Below are positions 1 through 8,509 of a DNA stretch of 64,000 nt, piece by piece. Origin of the DNA: Bifidobacterium merycicum DSM 6492. GTDB lineage: Bacteria; Actinomycetota; Actinomycetes; Actinomycetales; Bifidobacteriaceae. A model generated the notes under the pieces. The model saw only the letters and a list, made by a program, of their open reading frames with translations. It had not been told where the DNA came from and did no database searches. Every line of letters begins with the position of its first letter. The stretch's first letter is position 1. The translations under genes and the position numbers were made by a program. The stretch covers positions 372,001 through 436,000 of the forward strand of contig NZ_FQTX01000002.1 of the NCBI RefSeq assembly GCF_900129045.1, in the 5' to 3' direction.

Positions 1-40
1 TTACGGCATCGTCGACGAGGTGCTCGAACACCGCCAGTGA
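1..40 (+). CDS. clpP: ATP-dependent Clp protease proteolytic subunit, C-terminal end only
   Basis: The first bases read in frame as the tail of a protein ending YGIVDEVLEHRQ, followed by TGA. This matches the usual ClpP C-terminus (YG-VDEVLE-R). The gene starts outside the window. ClpP is the barrel-shaped serine protease that degrades substrates unfolded by ClpX, and clpX follows about 125 bases downstream, the usual actinobacterial order. Only 12 residues are visible, so the call rests on this tail and on the neighbour. Confidence 0.75.
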   Translation, partial: YGIVDEVLEHRQ

Positions 41-164
41 TGTTCAGGGTGGCTGCGAAAACATGATTCCGTAGTCGCCATAACTGTTGCCGACACGATG
101 CCTCCGCTCCGGATAGGGCGGGGGTATCGTGTTTTATGGGACCGAAGGATTCACAGGAGGCTGC

Positions 165-1505
165 ATGGGACGTGTGGTGAGCTACAACGACGAAGTACCG
201 AAATGCACGTTCTGCGGTAAAACCGAGCACCAGGTACGCAAGCTCGTGACCGGCCAGGGGGCGGCCATCTGCGACGAATGCATCGAACTATGCGTGAGCA
301 TCATCTCCGACGAGCGCATCAAGGACGTTGAAGTCAACGCGCTCACCCTGCCCAAACCCATGCAGATCAACGCCTACCTCGACCGGTACGTGATCGGCCA
401 GCAAACCGCCAAACGGGCGCTTTCCGTGGCCGTCTACAACCATTACAAGCGCGTCAACATGGAAATGCGCGAAGCCGCCAGCCAAGTAGGCGAGACGGGC
501 GGCAAGCATAACGCTTCCGGGAACGACCCGTTGCGCGACGTGCAGGTGGCCAAGTCGAACATTCTGCTGCTCGGACCGACCGGTGTGGGCAAAACCTATC
601 TCGCCCAGACACTCGCTAAGGTTATGAACGTGCCGTTCGTCATCACAGACGCCACCACGCTCACCGAAGCCGGCTACGTGGGCGACGATGTGGAAACCGT
701 GCTGCAGCGGCTCATGCAAGCGGCGGACGGCGACGTTTCCAAAGCCGAACATGGCATCGTCTACATCGACGAAATCGACAAGATCGCGCGCAAATCCGGC
801 GAGAACACATCCATCACGCGTGACGTATCCGGCGAAGGCGTGCAGCAGGCGCTGCTCAAGATTCTTGAAGGCACCATCGCGTCCGTTCCGGCCGAAGGCA
901 CCCGCAAGCACCGCGAACAGGAGGCCATCCAGATTGACACGCGCGGCATCCTGTTCATCTGCGGTGGCGCGTTCGTGGGCCTGACCGACATCATCAAGAA
1001 CCGTCTGGGCGCACGCGAAAGCGGTTTCGGAGCCAAATGGCATGATCATGAGGTACCCGATGAGGAACTGCTGCAGCAGGTGTGCGCCGACGATTTGGCG
1101 GAATTCGGCCTGCTGCCCGAATTCATCGGCCGTCTTCCTGTGATCAGCGTGCTGCAGGAACTCAAGGAGGATGATCTGGCGGCGGTGCTCACCCAACCGT
1201 CGAATGCGCTCATCAAGCAATACATGAAGCTGTTCGCGGTGGACGGCGTGACGCTCACCTTCACCGACGACGCGATAGCGGCGATCGCCCGCACCGCGAT
1301 CCGGCAGGGGACCGGTGCGCGTGGCCTGCGTTCCATCATCGAACGCACGTTGCAGGACACGATGTTCCAATTGCCAAGCCTTGACCATGTGATCGAGGTG
1401 GTCGTGGACGGCGATGCGGTGCTGGGCGAAGGGAATCCGCGCATCATCCGCGACGAGGAGAACGTGGACACCCAATCCATGCCAAGCCTGGGTGTGGCGC
1501 ACTGA
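165..1505 (+). CDS. clpX: ATP-dependent Clp protease ATP-binding subunit ClpX
   Basis: ClpX is the AAA+ unfoldase that feeds proteins into ClpP. The 446-residue product has the N-terminal four-Cys zinc domain (Cys14, Cys17, Cys36, Cys39), Walker A GPTGVGKT at about 137-144, the GYVG pore loop at about 170 and Walker B VYIDEID at about 199. The start is ATG 165 because AGGAGG lies just upstream at 155-160; an in-frame GTG at 129 has no comparable site and would add 12 unlikely residues. Length and motif order are normal for the family. It lies directly after clpP and is probably cotranscribed. Confidence 0.97.
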   Translation: MGRVVSYNDEVPKCTFCGKTEHQVRKLVTGQGAAICDECIELCVSIISDERIKDVEVNALTLPKPMQINAYLDRYVIGQQTAKRALSVAVYNHYKRVNMEMREAASQVGETGGKHNASGNDPLRDVQVAKSNILLLGPTGVGKTYLAQTLAKVMNVPFVITDATTLTEAGYVGDDVETVLQRLMQAADGDVSKAEHGIVYIDEIDKIARKSGENTSITRDVSGEGVQQALLKILEGTIASVPAEGTRKHREQEAIQIDTRGILFICGGAFVGLTDIIKNRLGARESGFGAKWHDHEVPDEELLQQVCADDLAEFGLLPEFIGRLPVISVLQELKEDDLAAVLTQPSNALIKQYMKLFAVDGVTLTFTDDAIAAIARTAIRQGTGARGLRSIIERTLQDTMFQLPSLDHVIEVVVDGDAVLGEGNPRIIRDEENVDTQSMPSLGVAH

Positions 1506-1577
1506 CATGCCTATATGTGCGAAAACCGTGCGTTTCCAACACAAAACGCCGTTTCCGACATGCGCGACATGCCGTAT

Positions 1578-1605
1578 TTGCATTATCGAGCAAAGTGTGT
1601 AATAT
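1578..1605 (+). promoter_or_regulatory. Candidate promoter of the tRNA-Arg pair
   Basis: A TTGCAT -35 at 1578-1583 and a TAATAT -10 at 1600-1605 are separated by 16 bases. The predicted start is about 20 bases before the first tRNA gene. The surrounding DNA is more AT-rich than its neighbours. The call is by eye. Confidence 0.5.
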
Positions 1606-1633
1606 AAATCGAGTTGTTTGAAAGAGCAACGTT

Positions 1634-1707
1634 GCGCGAGTAGCCCAGCGGATTAGAGCAGCTGACTACGGATCAGCAGGTCGCAGGTTCGAATCCTGTC
1701 TCGCGCA
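1634..1707 (+). tRNA. tRNA-Arg (anticodon ACG), copy 1
   Basis: The acceptor stem GCGCGAG (1634-1640) pairs perfectly with CTCGCGC (1700-1706), with discriminator A at 1707. The anticodon stem GCTGA/TCAGC encloses the loop CTACGGA, giving anticodon ACG (Arg, read as ICG). The T arm carries the usual GGTTCGAAT. The bases after the discriminator are CTA, so CCA is not encoded and must be added. The tRNA body is identical to copy 2 downstream. Confidence 0.95.
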
Positions 1708-1745
1708 CTACCACGGGTCATCACGTGGTGAAAGAAGATGACGTT

Positions 1746-1822
1746 GCGCGAGTAGCCCAGCGGATTAGAGCAGCTGACTACGGATCAGCAGGTCGCAGGT
1801 TCGAATCCTGTCTCGCGCACCA
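1746..1822 (+). tRNA. tRNA-Arg (anticodon ACG), copy 2
   Basis: This is an exact repeat of the upstream tRNA-Arg body, with acceptor stem 1746-1752 paired to 1812-1818 and discriminator A at 1819. Unlike copy 1, it is followed by encoded CCA (1820-1822). The 38-base spacer between the copies can form a short ACCACG/CGTGGT hairpin, perhaps a processing signal. The two are probably one transcript ended by the hairpin at 1831. Confidence 0.95.
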
Positions 1823-1830
1823 CATACAAA

Positions 1831-1857
1831 CTCCGTTGCCATGCAGCGGGGTTTCTT
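1831..1857 (+). terminator. Rho-independent terminator after the tRNA pair
   Basis: CTCCGTTGC (1831-1839) and GCAGCGGGG (1843-1851) form a 9-bp stem with two G-U pairs and a three-base loop. It is followed by TTTCTT. It lies just after the second tRNA-Arg. Confidence 0.6.
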
Positions 1858-2023
1858 CGTATCGGGGGTAATGGCGTGCGGCCTCCGGCTGGGCCGGGAC
1901 ATGATAAAGGCTGTCTCACCGGTGAAGCTCAGGGCATAAAATGTTCATAATCTTTCGCTAGTGTGTTAGGTGAACATGCAAAGCAGCCCTGCCGATCGCG
2001 GCAAGGGTGGTAAAGGAGAGCCG

Positions 2024-3457
2024 ATGGCCGAGACACAAGCGCGAACACCGAATACATTCTGGACGGGGGTACGGCGGGTCGCCTCATCCGATCGACTGTC
2101 AGGCCTGATCATGCTTGGTTTCGCGCTCGTCGGCCTGATTCTGGCAAACCTGCCGGCCACCGCCCACCTGTTCGAAACGATCGCGGAAACGCATGTGGCC
2201 ATTCCCCGCACGAACATCGACCTGCCAATCGGCCATTGGGCGCAGGACGGTCTCTTGACGGTCTTCTTCCTCATGGTGGGCCTCGACCTCAAGCAGGAAC
2301 TCACCACCGGTTCGCTCGCCAACCCCAAGGCCGCCGCGGTCCCCATGCTGTGCGCCGTGGGCGGCATGATGGTGCCGCCGGTCCTTTTCCTCGCCGTAAC
2401 GGCACTGTTCTCCCGTTTCGCACCTCCTAGCCCCGGTCTTGAAACCATCGCATCCGGCGAAGTGTATTCCTATTCGGCCATCGCCCAAGGCTGGGCGGTG
2501 CCGACCGCCACGGATATCGCGTTCTCGCTGGCCGTGCTCGCCCTCTTCGCCAAGGCGCTGCCCGGATCGATCCGCGCCTTCCTCATGACCCTCGCCACCG
2601 TGGACGATCTGCTCGCCATCGTGCTCATCGCCCTGTTCTTCTCCTCCCTGAATGCCTGGTACTGGTTCATCGGCATCGCCGTCTGCGCCGCGGCATGGGC
2701 CTTCCTCGTACGTCGCAAGCGCATCCCCTGGATCGTGGCCGGCATCGTGGGCATCCTCGCCTGGGTGATGATGTTCGAAGCCGGCGTGCACCCCACACTT
2801 GCCGGCGTACTGGTCGGCCTGCTCACCCCCTCGCGTGAAATCTACGGCGAGAAGACGCCTCGCGCCGCACGCTACCACGACAAGCTGCAGCCGCTGTCCG
2901 CACTCGTCGCGCTGCCGATCTTCGCCCTGTTCGCCACCGGTGTGCACTTCGAATCCCTGACCCTCGCACTCGTCGTCTCGCCCGTGGTGGTCGGCATCAT
3001 CGTCGCCCTGGTGGTCGGCAAGCCGGTGGGTATCATGCTCGTCGCCTGGCTGAGCACGCATGTGGGCGGCCTGAAGATGCCGAAGGGTCTGCGTGTGCGT
3101 GACCTGTTCCCGGCGGCCTGCGCCTGCGGCATCGGCTTCACCGTATCGTTCCTCATCGCATCCCTGGCCTACAAGAACCCCGAACTGTCCGCCGAAGCAC
3201 GTTTCGGCGTGCTGCTCGCCTCACTGATCGCCGCCTCCATTTCCGGCGTGCTGCTCAGCCGCCAGTCGAAGCGGTACGCTGCGTTGGATGCCGCGAAGAA
3301 CACCGCGGAAACCGAAGCCGAGGAGGCCGAGGTCGAGGAGCGCACCGTGCTTGAAGACGGCACGCAGAGCGTCAGTGTGAGGGCGTTCAGCCCCGAATGG
3401 CTTGCCAAGATGAAGGCGAGCAGGCAGGAACGTCAAGCGAAGAAGGACAACAGGTAA
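2024..3457 (+). CDS. nhaA: Na+/H+ antiporter NhaA
   Basis: NhaA exchanges cytoplasmic Na+ for external protons across the membrane and supports pH and salt tolerance. The 477-residue protein is strongly hydrophobic, with about a dozen membrane segments. It has the family's PTATDIAF motif (Asp at about 164) and the ATVDDLLAIV motif with the paired ion-binding aspartates at about 194-195. The start is ATG 2024, with AAAGGAG at 2012-2018; an in-frame GTG at 1970 has no good ribosome site. The cytoplasmic C-terminus is extended by an acidic then basic tail of about 60 residues. Confidence 0.93.
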   Translation: MAETQARTPNTFWTGVRRVASSDRLSGLIMLGFALVGLILANLPATAHLFETIAETHVAIPRTNIDLPIGHWAQDGLLTVFFLMVGLDLKQELTTGSLANPKAAAVPMLCAVGGMMVPPVLFLAVTALFSRFAPPSPGLETIASGEVYSYSAIAQGWAVPTATDIAFSLAVLALFAKALPGSIRAFLMTLATVDDLLAIVLIALFFSSLNAWYWFIGIAVCAAAWAFLVRRKRIPWIVAGIVGILAWVMMFEAGVHPTLAGVLVGLLTPSREIYGEKTPRAARYHDKLQPLSALVALPIFALFATGVHFESLTLALVVSPVVVGIIVALVVGKPVGIMLVAWLSTHVGGLKMPKGLRVRDLFPAACACGIGFTVSFLIASLAYKNPELSAEARFGVLLASLIAASISGVLLSRQSKRYAALDAAKNTAETEAEEAEVEERTVLEDGTQSVSVRAFSPEWLAKMKASRQERQAKKDNR

Positions 3458-3466
3458 TCCAAGCGT

Positions 3467-4207
3467 ATGAACAGAAAACCGTTCGACCGTACCTACCGCC
3501 GCGGCCCAGAGATCCTCCGAGGCAAGCTCATCCCCAAAGACAGTTCCACCGCGGCGCTGCTGCAAGCGGAACAGCCGTCCGACTGGCTGCACATGGACCC
3601 ATGGCGGGTGTTGCGCATCCAATCCGAATTCGTGGAAGGATTCGATGCACTCGCCAGTCTCGGTCCGGCCGTGACCATCTTCGGTTCCGCTCGTACCCCG
3701 GAGGATTCCCCGTATTATCAGGCGGCGGAACGCATGGGCAGGCGCATCGCCGAACAAAACATCGCCGTGATCACCGGTGGAGGCCCCGGCATCATGGAGG
3801 CCGGCAACAGGGGAGCGGCCTTGGCCGGCGGCACATCCGTGGGACTGGGCATCGAACTGCCGCATGAACAGGGCATCAACGATTACGTGAACCTCGGCAT
3901 GACCTTCAGGTATTTCTTCGTGCGCAAGACCATGTTCGTCAAATACTCCTCCGGTTTCATCGTCTGCCCGGGCGGGTTCGGCATGCTGGACGAGATGTTC
4001 GAGACGCTGACCCTGACGCAGACGCACAAGGTGGATAGGAAACCGGTGGTGCTGTACGGCAGCGAATACTGGGGTGGCCTGTTCGACTGGCTGAACGGGC
4101 CGGTGAAGGATAATGGCATGATCAGCGGCGTCGACTCGCAGTTGGTCACCATCACCGACGATCCCAACGAGGCGGTTCGCGTGGCCACCGGCAGCATCGC
4201 TTCGTGA
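3467..4207 (+). CDS. LOG family protein (TIGR00730 type, putative lysine decarboxylase-like fold)
   Basis: The 246-residue protein has the two LOG-family signatures: GGGPGIME at about 104-111 and PGGFGMLDE at about 168-176. Related proteins release bases from nucleoside 5'-monophosphates, as cytokinin-activating enzymes do, although many are still annotated as lysine decarboxylases. It starts 9 bases after nhaA, so the two may be cotranscribed. In-vivo substrate is unknown. Two hairpins follow it before the convergent methyltransferase gene. Confidence 0.85.
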   Translation: MNRKPFDRTYRRGPEILRGKLIPKDSSTAALLQAEQPSDWLHMDPWRVLRIQSEFVEGFDALASLGPAVTIFGSARTPEDSPYYQAAERMGRRIAEQNIAVITGGGPGIMEAGNRGAALAGGTSVGLGIELPHEQGINDYVNLGMTFRYFFVRKTMFVKYSSGFIVCPGGFGMLDEMFETLTLTQTHKVDRKPVVLYGSEYWGGLFDWLNGPVKDNGMISGVDSQLVTITDDPNEAVRVATGSIAS

Positions 4208-4248
4208 ACATGACACCTCCTGTACAGCCGGTGAACGACTGAACGGGC

Positions 4249-4296
4249 TCGGGGAAGACCCGTGTGAGCGAACCTCTGCCCACGAGTCTTCCCCGA
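4249..4296 (+). terminator. Hairpin after the LOG-family gene
   Basis: TCGGGGAAGACCCGTG (4249-4264) pairs with CACGAGTCTTCCCCGA (4281-4296) with one mismatch, giving a long GC-rich stem. No T run follows, so it may act in RNA stability or as a weak terminator. Confidence 0.45.
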
Positions 4297-4314
4297 CCCC
4301 ATTCCTTGCAGAAC

Positions 4315-4362
4315 CAATAGGACGGGCGGAACACCTACGTAGATGTTCCGCCCGTCCTATTG
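4315..4362. terminator. Bidirectional terminator between convergent genes
   Basis: A 19-bp perfect stem is formed by 4315-4333 and 4344-4362, with a 10-base loop that contains the palindrome CTACGTAG. Its ends are AT-rich (CAATAG/CTATTG), giving short U runs in both directions. It lies between the rightward LOG gene and the leftward methyltransferase gene, as expected of a shared terminator. Confidence 0.7.
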
Positions 4363-4410
4363 CCCGATATGGTCCCCGGTATGGCCGGTGCCGTTTACTG
4401 CGATGATGTT

Positions 4411-5082
4411 TCAGCGTTTGACGGCGATAAGCAGACCCGTGCCAGTGGAAGTCAGCGCCGTGTCGAAACGCTCATCGGATTCCACGGTTTCCAGCAGTTC
4501 CCTCATGGCGGTGGCCTTGGGGGAGCGGTCGGCGGGATTGATCACACCGCCGTTGGCGTCATCATGCTCCAACGCGAGCATATCCGTGAACACGATCGTG
4601 CCGTGGGGACGCAGCAGTCTGGACGCCTGTTCGAAACTCGATGCGTAGTTGCTGACATCGCCGGCCACGACGATCAGATCGTACACATTGGCGTTCAAAC
4701 GAGGCAGGAATGTGCCGGCGGTGGCGTTCACCGCGCGCAGCGTGGTGCCGGTGCCATCCTGAATGCGGTCGAAGGACTTGCGGATCAGGGCGATACCCTC
4801 CGCGGAGGAGTCCACGGCGGTCAGCTGACCTTCACCGTCCAGGCCGCGCACCAGTTCCAACGTTTCCACCAAAGAACCGGTGCCAATGGCTATGACGGAT
4901 TTCGCGTTCGTCAGACGAACCAGCGTGGACAGCAAAGCGGCCTGCGTGGCGGAACCCTGCGGCATACCGGCCTCCTGCGCCTTATGCCGCAATTCGACCA
5001 GTTCGGCGGACTGACGGACCGTGGCATGTTCCTCCACGTAATCCCAAACCTTCGCCAGATTCTCGTAAGTGGTGTGATTCAT
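4411..5082 (-). CDS. O-methyltransferase family 3 protein (SAM-dependent)
   Basis: The 223-residue protein has a class I methyltransferase Rossmann fold: a motif I region reading VIAIGTGSLVETLELV (about residue 60) and a motif with YDLIVVAGD. Overall it resembles the PF01596 O-methyltransferases, but the substrate cannot be told. The start is ATG 5082, preceded by AAGGAG with an 8-base gap; a longer upstream reading overlaps sdhB and is rejected. It lies 35 bases after sdhB on the same strand, so it is probably the last gene of the sdhA-sdhB operon. Confidence 0.8.
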   Translation of the reverse strand: MNHTTYENLAKVWDYVEEHATVRQSAELVELRHKAQEAGMPQGSATQAALLSTLVRLTNAKSVIAIGTGSLVETLELVRGLDGEGQLTAVDSSAEGIALIRKSFDRIQDGTGTTLRAVNATAGTFLPRLNANVYDLIVVAGDVSNYASSFEQASRLLRPHGTIVFTDMLALEHDDANGGVINPADRSPKATAMRELLETVESDERFDTALTSTGTGLLIAVKR

Positions 5083-5117
5083 ACAGTCATCTCCTTCTCG
5101 TCCGCTTGCCTCGCCCG

Positions 5118-6044
5118 TCAGCGTTCCCTGACCTTGGCCACGATCTGCCACATCTCCTCGCCGACATCGATGCCGCGCGGGCACTGGCGCGAGCAGGCAC
5201 GCACTGATTGGCAGGCGGCGACACCGTCCGCGGTGTCGATGGTATCCATACGCTCGGCCGCCTTGACGTCGCGGGAATCGTTGATGAAACGGCTGGACCA
5301 GATCAGCGCCGCAGGGCCGATGAACGCGTCGCCGCCGGCGAACACCGGGCAGGAACCCTCGCATACACCGCAGGCGATGCAATTGGTCAGACGCTCGTAC
5401 CGTGCGAGCTGCTCGGGGTTCTGCAGGTATTCGAACACGTCGACCTTGCCGTCCTTCGTGGTGGCCAGCACGCCGTCCGCCTCCAATGCGGGCTTGAGCT
5501 TCTTCAGCTGATCGAGCATCGGATCGATGTCGGCGATGAGATCACGCTGCACGGGGAAACCGGGGAGCGCGGCGAGTTCGATGACGCCGAGACTGCCATC
5601 GTTCGCGGTATCGGCTCCAGCCGCATCATCCGCATCGTTCACGTCATCGGTGCGACGGAATCCCTCATCATCCGTCTGCACGACGGTATGCTCCGGCTTG
5701 ACCCAATCCTTCAACGTGGCGGTGCACAGCAACGTGGGGGTGCCGTTGATGGCTACTGCGTCCGAGCCGCACATGCCATGCCCGCAGGAATAGCGGAACG
5801 CCAGCGTCGGGTCGACGGTGCGCTTGATGGTCAGCAGACAGTCGAGGACGGTATCTTCCGGACGGGCCTCGATCACATAATCCTGCGTCCACTGCTTGCC
5901 GCGTGGACGACGACGTGCCGGAGCCTCGGCGGAGGAACCGAAGGGGGAGCTTTTGCGCGCGAACGGGCTGCCGCCCCTATCGCGGTTACGCTCCGGACGT
6001 GGAGCGAAACGGTTCACTCGCAAAGTCACCGTGGTGTTCGTCAT
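5118..6044 (-). CDS. sdhB: Succinate dehydrogenase/fumarate reductase iron-sulfur subunit
   Basis: This subunit passes electrons from the flavoprotein through three iron-sulfur clusters. The 308-residue product shows the [2Fe-2S] ligands Cys87, Cys92, Asp95 and Cys107 (CGHGMCGSD...; the Asp ligand also occurs in E. coli SdhB). It has a [4Fe-4S] motif CIACGVCEGSCP and a [3Fe-4S] motif CQSVRACSRQCP. The N-terminus carries an unusual Arg/Pro/Ser-rich extension of about 50 residues. It follows sdhA by 91 bases. No cytochrome b or membrane-anchor gene is next to it, so the electron partner is unclear. Confidence 0.92.
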   Translation of the reverse strand: MTNTTVTLRVNRFAPRPERNRDRGGSPFARKSSPFGSSAEAPARRRPRGKQWTQDYVIEARPEDTVLDCLLTIKRTVDPTLAFRYSCGHGMCGSDAVAINGTPTLLCTATLKDWVKPEHTVVQTDDEGFRRTDDVNDADDAAGADTANDGSLGVIELAALPGFPVQRDLIADIDPMLDQLKKLKPALEADGVLATTKDGKVDVFEYLQNPEQLARYERLTNCIACGVCEGSCPVFAGGDAFIGPAALIWSSRFINDSRDVKAAERMDTIDTADGVAACQSVRACSRQCPRGIDVGEEMWQIVAKVRER

Positions 6045-6135
6045 GCGCGCGCCTCCTGTTCGTGGAATCCAGCAAGATATTGTGCCATAAGGCGTCGCCC
6101 GCTACGAGGGCTGGAAATCATCGTCATGATGCTCA

Positions 6136-7980
6136 TCAGTATTCACGCTTCTTCGGAGGCATGTCGACGATGTGGACGGGCTGCCATGAGACCTCATGCG
6201 CGGCGTCCGTCATGGAATGGGCGAGGAAATGCTCGTCATCGCGATCGGGGAAATCGGTGCGCTTCAACGAACCACGGGACTCATGACGGGCGTCGGAGGC
6301 CGTGAGCATGGTCTTGGCGAGCTCAACCAGATGCTGCGCCTCCCAGATGGCGGTGATCTCCTGATTGAACGTGGCCGCCTTGTCGTGCGCGGCGAGCGCC
6401 TGCGCACGCGGGGTGAGATCATCATCGATCGTTGCGATGGCCTTGGCGAGGGAATCGGCGTCGCAACGCACCGCGGCGGCGCGTTCCATCGTCGACCCGA
6501 GTTCGGCCATCAGACGGTAGGGGTTGTCATCGGTGCTGTCGGACGCGCCCGCGAGCAGCGCATCAAGCTCGTTCTGACGTGCATCCAGCGCGGTGCTCAT
6601 GGCCGCGTCCTGCTCATCGTCGACGATGTCGGTTTCGCCGCTCGCCGCGGTTTCGACGATGCGGGAGGCGAGGGACCTGCCTGCGCGGGCGCCGAACAGG
6701 CATGCGTCAAGCAGGGAATTCGCCCCGAGTCGGTTCGCGCCGTGCACGGATACGCAGGAGCATTCGCCGGCCGCATACAGACCTTCGATGGTATGGCGCT
6801 CGCCGTCCTCCCAACGGTACACTTCGCCGCTGGTGGTGATGGGGATGCCGCCCATGGTGTAGTGGGCGGTGGGTTTGACTGGCACGAAGTCATGCGTCGG
6901 ATCGATGCCGGCGTATTTGCGGATGGTTTCGACGACCTGGGGGAGTGTTTGCTCCATGTGTTCGGGGTTGATGCCCGTCATGTCGAGCCATACGCAGTCC
7001 TTGGGGCCGTCCGGGTCCTTCGGGTCGGCGACGCCGCGGCCGGCGTCGATTTCGGCCATGATGGAACGGCTCACCACATCGCGGGCCGCGAGATCGCCGT
7101 GGCCGGGGGCGTATTTCTCCATGAAGGCTTCGCCGTCGGCGTTGCGCAGCACGCCGCCTTCGGCGCGGGACGCTTCGGACAATAGGATGCCGGTGTGGGC
7201 GAGACCGGTGGGGTGGAACTGCACGAATTCGCAGTCCTCAAGTTGCAGGCCGGCCGCCAAGGTCAGGGCCATGCCGTCGCCGGTGAGATCCCAGGAATTG
7301 GAGGTGGTATGGAACAGACGCCCTGCGCCGCCGGTGGCGAACAGCACGTTGTGTGCGTTCACGGCGTGCAGTTTGCCCGCGTGGGTGTCGAAGGCGATGA
7401 CGCCGGCCGCGCGGGTGCCGTCTTCGCTGAGCACCAAGTTGGTGACATACCATTCCTCGGCGAATTCCACGCCGTTGGCGACGCACTGCTGCCACAGGGC
7501 GTGCAGGATCTGATGGCCGATACGGTCGGCGGCGTAGGCGGCGCGGCGGACGGGCTGGCCGCCGAACTCGCTGGTATGGCCGCCGAAACGACGCTGCGCG
7601 ATATGGCCGTCCGGGGTGCGGGAGAAGGCCACGCCCTGACGTTCCAGATTGATGACGGTTTCGGGCGCATACTCGGCGAGCAGTTTGGCCGCATCCTGGT
7701 CGACCAGCCAGTCGCCGCCCTTGACGGTGTCGTAGTAATGCCAATGCCAGTCGTCGTGCTCCACGTTGCCCAACGCGGCGGCGATGCCGCCTTCGGCGGA
7801 GCCGGTGTGCGAGCGCAGGGATTGGAGTTTCGAGATCACGAGGATGTTCGGCTCCCTGCCGTTCTCCCTCATCTCTCTGACCTCGTCGGATCGGAGCAGT
7901 CCCAATGCCGCGGACAGGCCGGCCGCTCCGGCGCCGACGATCACCGCATCATACATATCTTCCAAGTGCTTCGGACTCAT
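6136..7980 (-). CDS. sdhA: Succinate dehydrogenase/fumarate reductase flavoprotein subunit
   Basis: The flavoprotein interconverts succinate and fumarate. The 614-residue protein opens with the FAD motif DAVIVGAGAAGL (about 11-22). It has the covalent-FAD region RSHTGSAEGGI with His58, the substrate-site HPTG segment, an SRAEGG segment and RLGANSLLD near the C-terminal third. I start it at ATG 7980 (MSPKHLED); there is no strong ribosome site there. ATG 7956 (MYDAVIV) is the alternative, with GGAAG upstream. A longer reading to 8136 overlaps the divergent gene and is unlikely. It heads the sdhA-sdhB-methyltransferase operon. Confidence 0.92.
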   Translation of the reverse strand: MSPKHLEDMYDAVIVGAGAAGLSAALGLLRSDEVREMRENGREPNILVISKLQSLRSHTGSAEGGIAAALGNVEHDDWHWHYYDTVKGGDWLVDQDAAKLLAEYAPETVINLERQGVAFSRTPDGHIAQRRFGGHTSEFGGQPVRRAAYAADRIGHQILHALWQQCVANGVEFAEEWYVTNLVLSEDGTRAAGVIAFDTHAGKLHAVNAHNVLFATGGAGRLFHTTSNSWDLTGDGMALTLAAGLQLEDCEFVQFHPTGLAHTGILLSEASRAEGGVLRNADGEAFMEKYAPGHGDLAARDVVSRSIMAEIDAGRGVADPKDPDGPKDCVWLDMTGINPEHMEQTLPQVVETIRKYAGIDPTHDFVPVKPTAHYTMGGIPITTSGEVYRWEDGERHTIEGLYAAGECSCVSVHGANRLGANSLLDACLFGARAGRSLASRIVETAASGETDIVDDEQDAAMSTALDARQNELDALLAGASDSTDDNPYRLMAELGSTMERAAAVRCDADSLAKAIATIDDDLTPRAQALAAHDKAATFNQEITAIWEAQHLVELAKTMLTASDARHESRGSLKRTDFPDRDDEHFLAHSMTDAAHEVSWQPVHIVDMPPKKREY

Positions 7981-8123
7981 ACTTGTTATTGTCACACAAG
8001 GGGTGACTTGTCTCGCATATTGGTTGCGGGGCGTTTTCCGGCTTGAATCGGCTGGGGTGTAGCGTGGGCGGACACGTTTCGATACCGGACGCGTCGCCGG
8101 GTTTCCGGGCGCATAATGATGGC

Positions 8124-8468
8124 ATGGTCGAAGCATCGTTCAATGACCGCGTGTATGCGGTGGTGCGTGGGATTCCGCGCGGCAGGGTCGCCACCTATGG
8201 TCAGGTCGCGGCGCTGGTCGGGGCGCCGCGCTGCGCGAGGATGGTGGGATACGCGTTGCACGCCAACCCGGAGCAGGACGTGATTCCCTGCCATCGTGTG
8301 GTGTTCCGTGACGGTTCGTTGGCTCCGGGGTTCGCGTTCGGCGGTCCTGACGCGCAGCGTGCGCTGTTGGAGGATGAGGGCGTGACGTTCGTGCCGCCCA
8401 AGGAGGGCGGCAATGCCGGCGATGGCGGGTGGCGGGTCGATTTGGATCAGTGCCGTTGGCTGGCGTAG
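8124..8468 (+). CDS. MGMT family protein (O6-alkylguanine DNA alkyltransferase-like, DNA-binding domain only)
   Basis: The 114-residue protein matches the C-terminal domain of O6-alkylguanine-DNA alkyltransferases, including RGRVATYGQVAALVG and the active-site motif PCHRV with Cys56. The alkyltransferase-like (ATL) proteins of similar size have Trp in place of this Cys, so here the acceptor Cys is kept. The N-terminal ribonuclease-like domain of full-length Ogt is absent. ATG 8124 is chosen because it opens the conserved domain. A CATAAT box lies only 7 bases upstream, so the mRNA may be nearly leaderless. Confidence 0.85.
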   Translation: MVEASFNDRVYAVVRGIPRGRVATYGQVAALVGAPRCARMVGYALHANPEQDVIPCHRVVFRDGSLAPGFAFGGPDAQRALLEDEGVTFVPPKEGGNAGDGGWRVDLDQCRWLA

Positions 8469-8509
8469 CGCCTGTCGGTCGTTGACGGTTCCGCGTTGTG
8501 CGTTATGCG

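Noticed and set aside
288..1583. A 431-codon open frame antisense to clpX
   Set aside because: The sense strand has a complete ClpX with zinc and AAA+ motifs; the antisense product is without recognisable features.
1634..1822. The tandem tRNA-Arg genes as the prophage integration site
   Set aside because: The integrase lies 28 kb away after ychF, and the DNA between is ordinary chromosome.
8124..8468. Naming this gene an alkyltransferase-like (ATL) protein
   Set aside because: ATL proteins have Trp in the active-site motif, whereas the acceptor Cys is present here (PCHRV).
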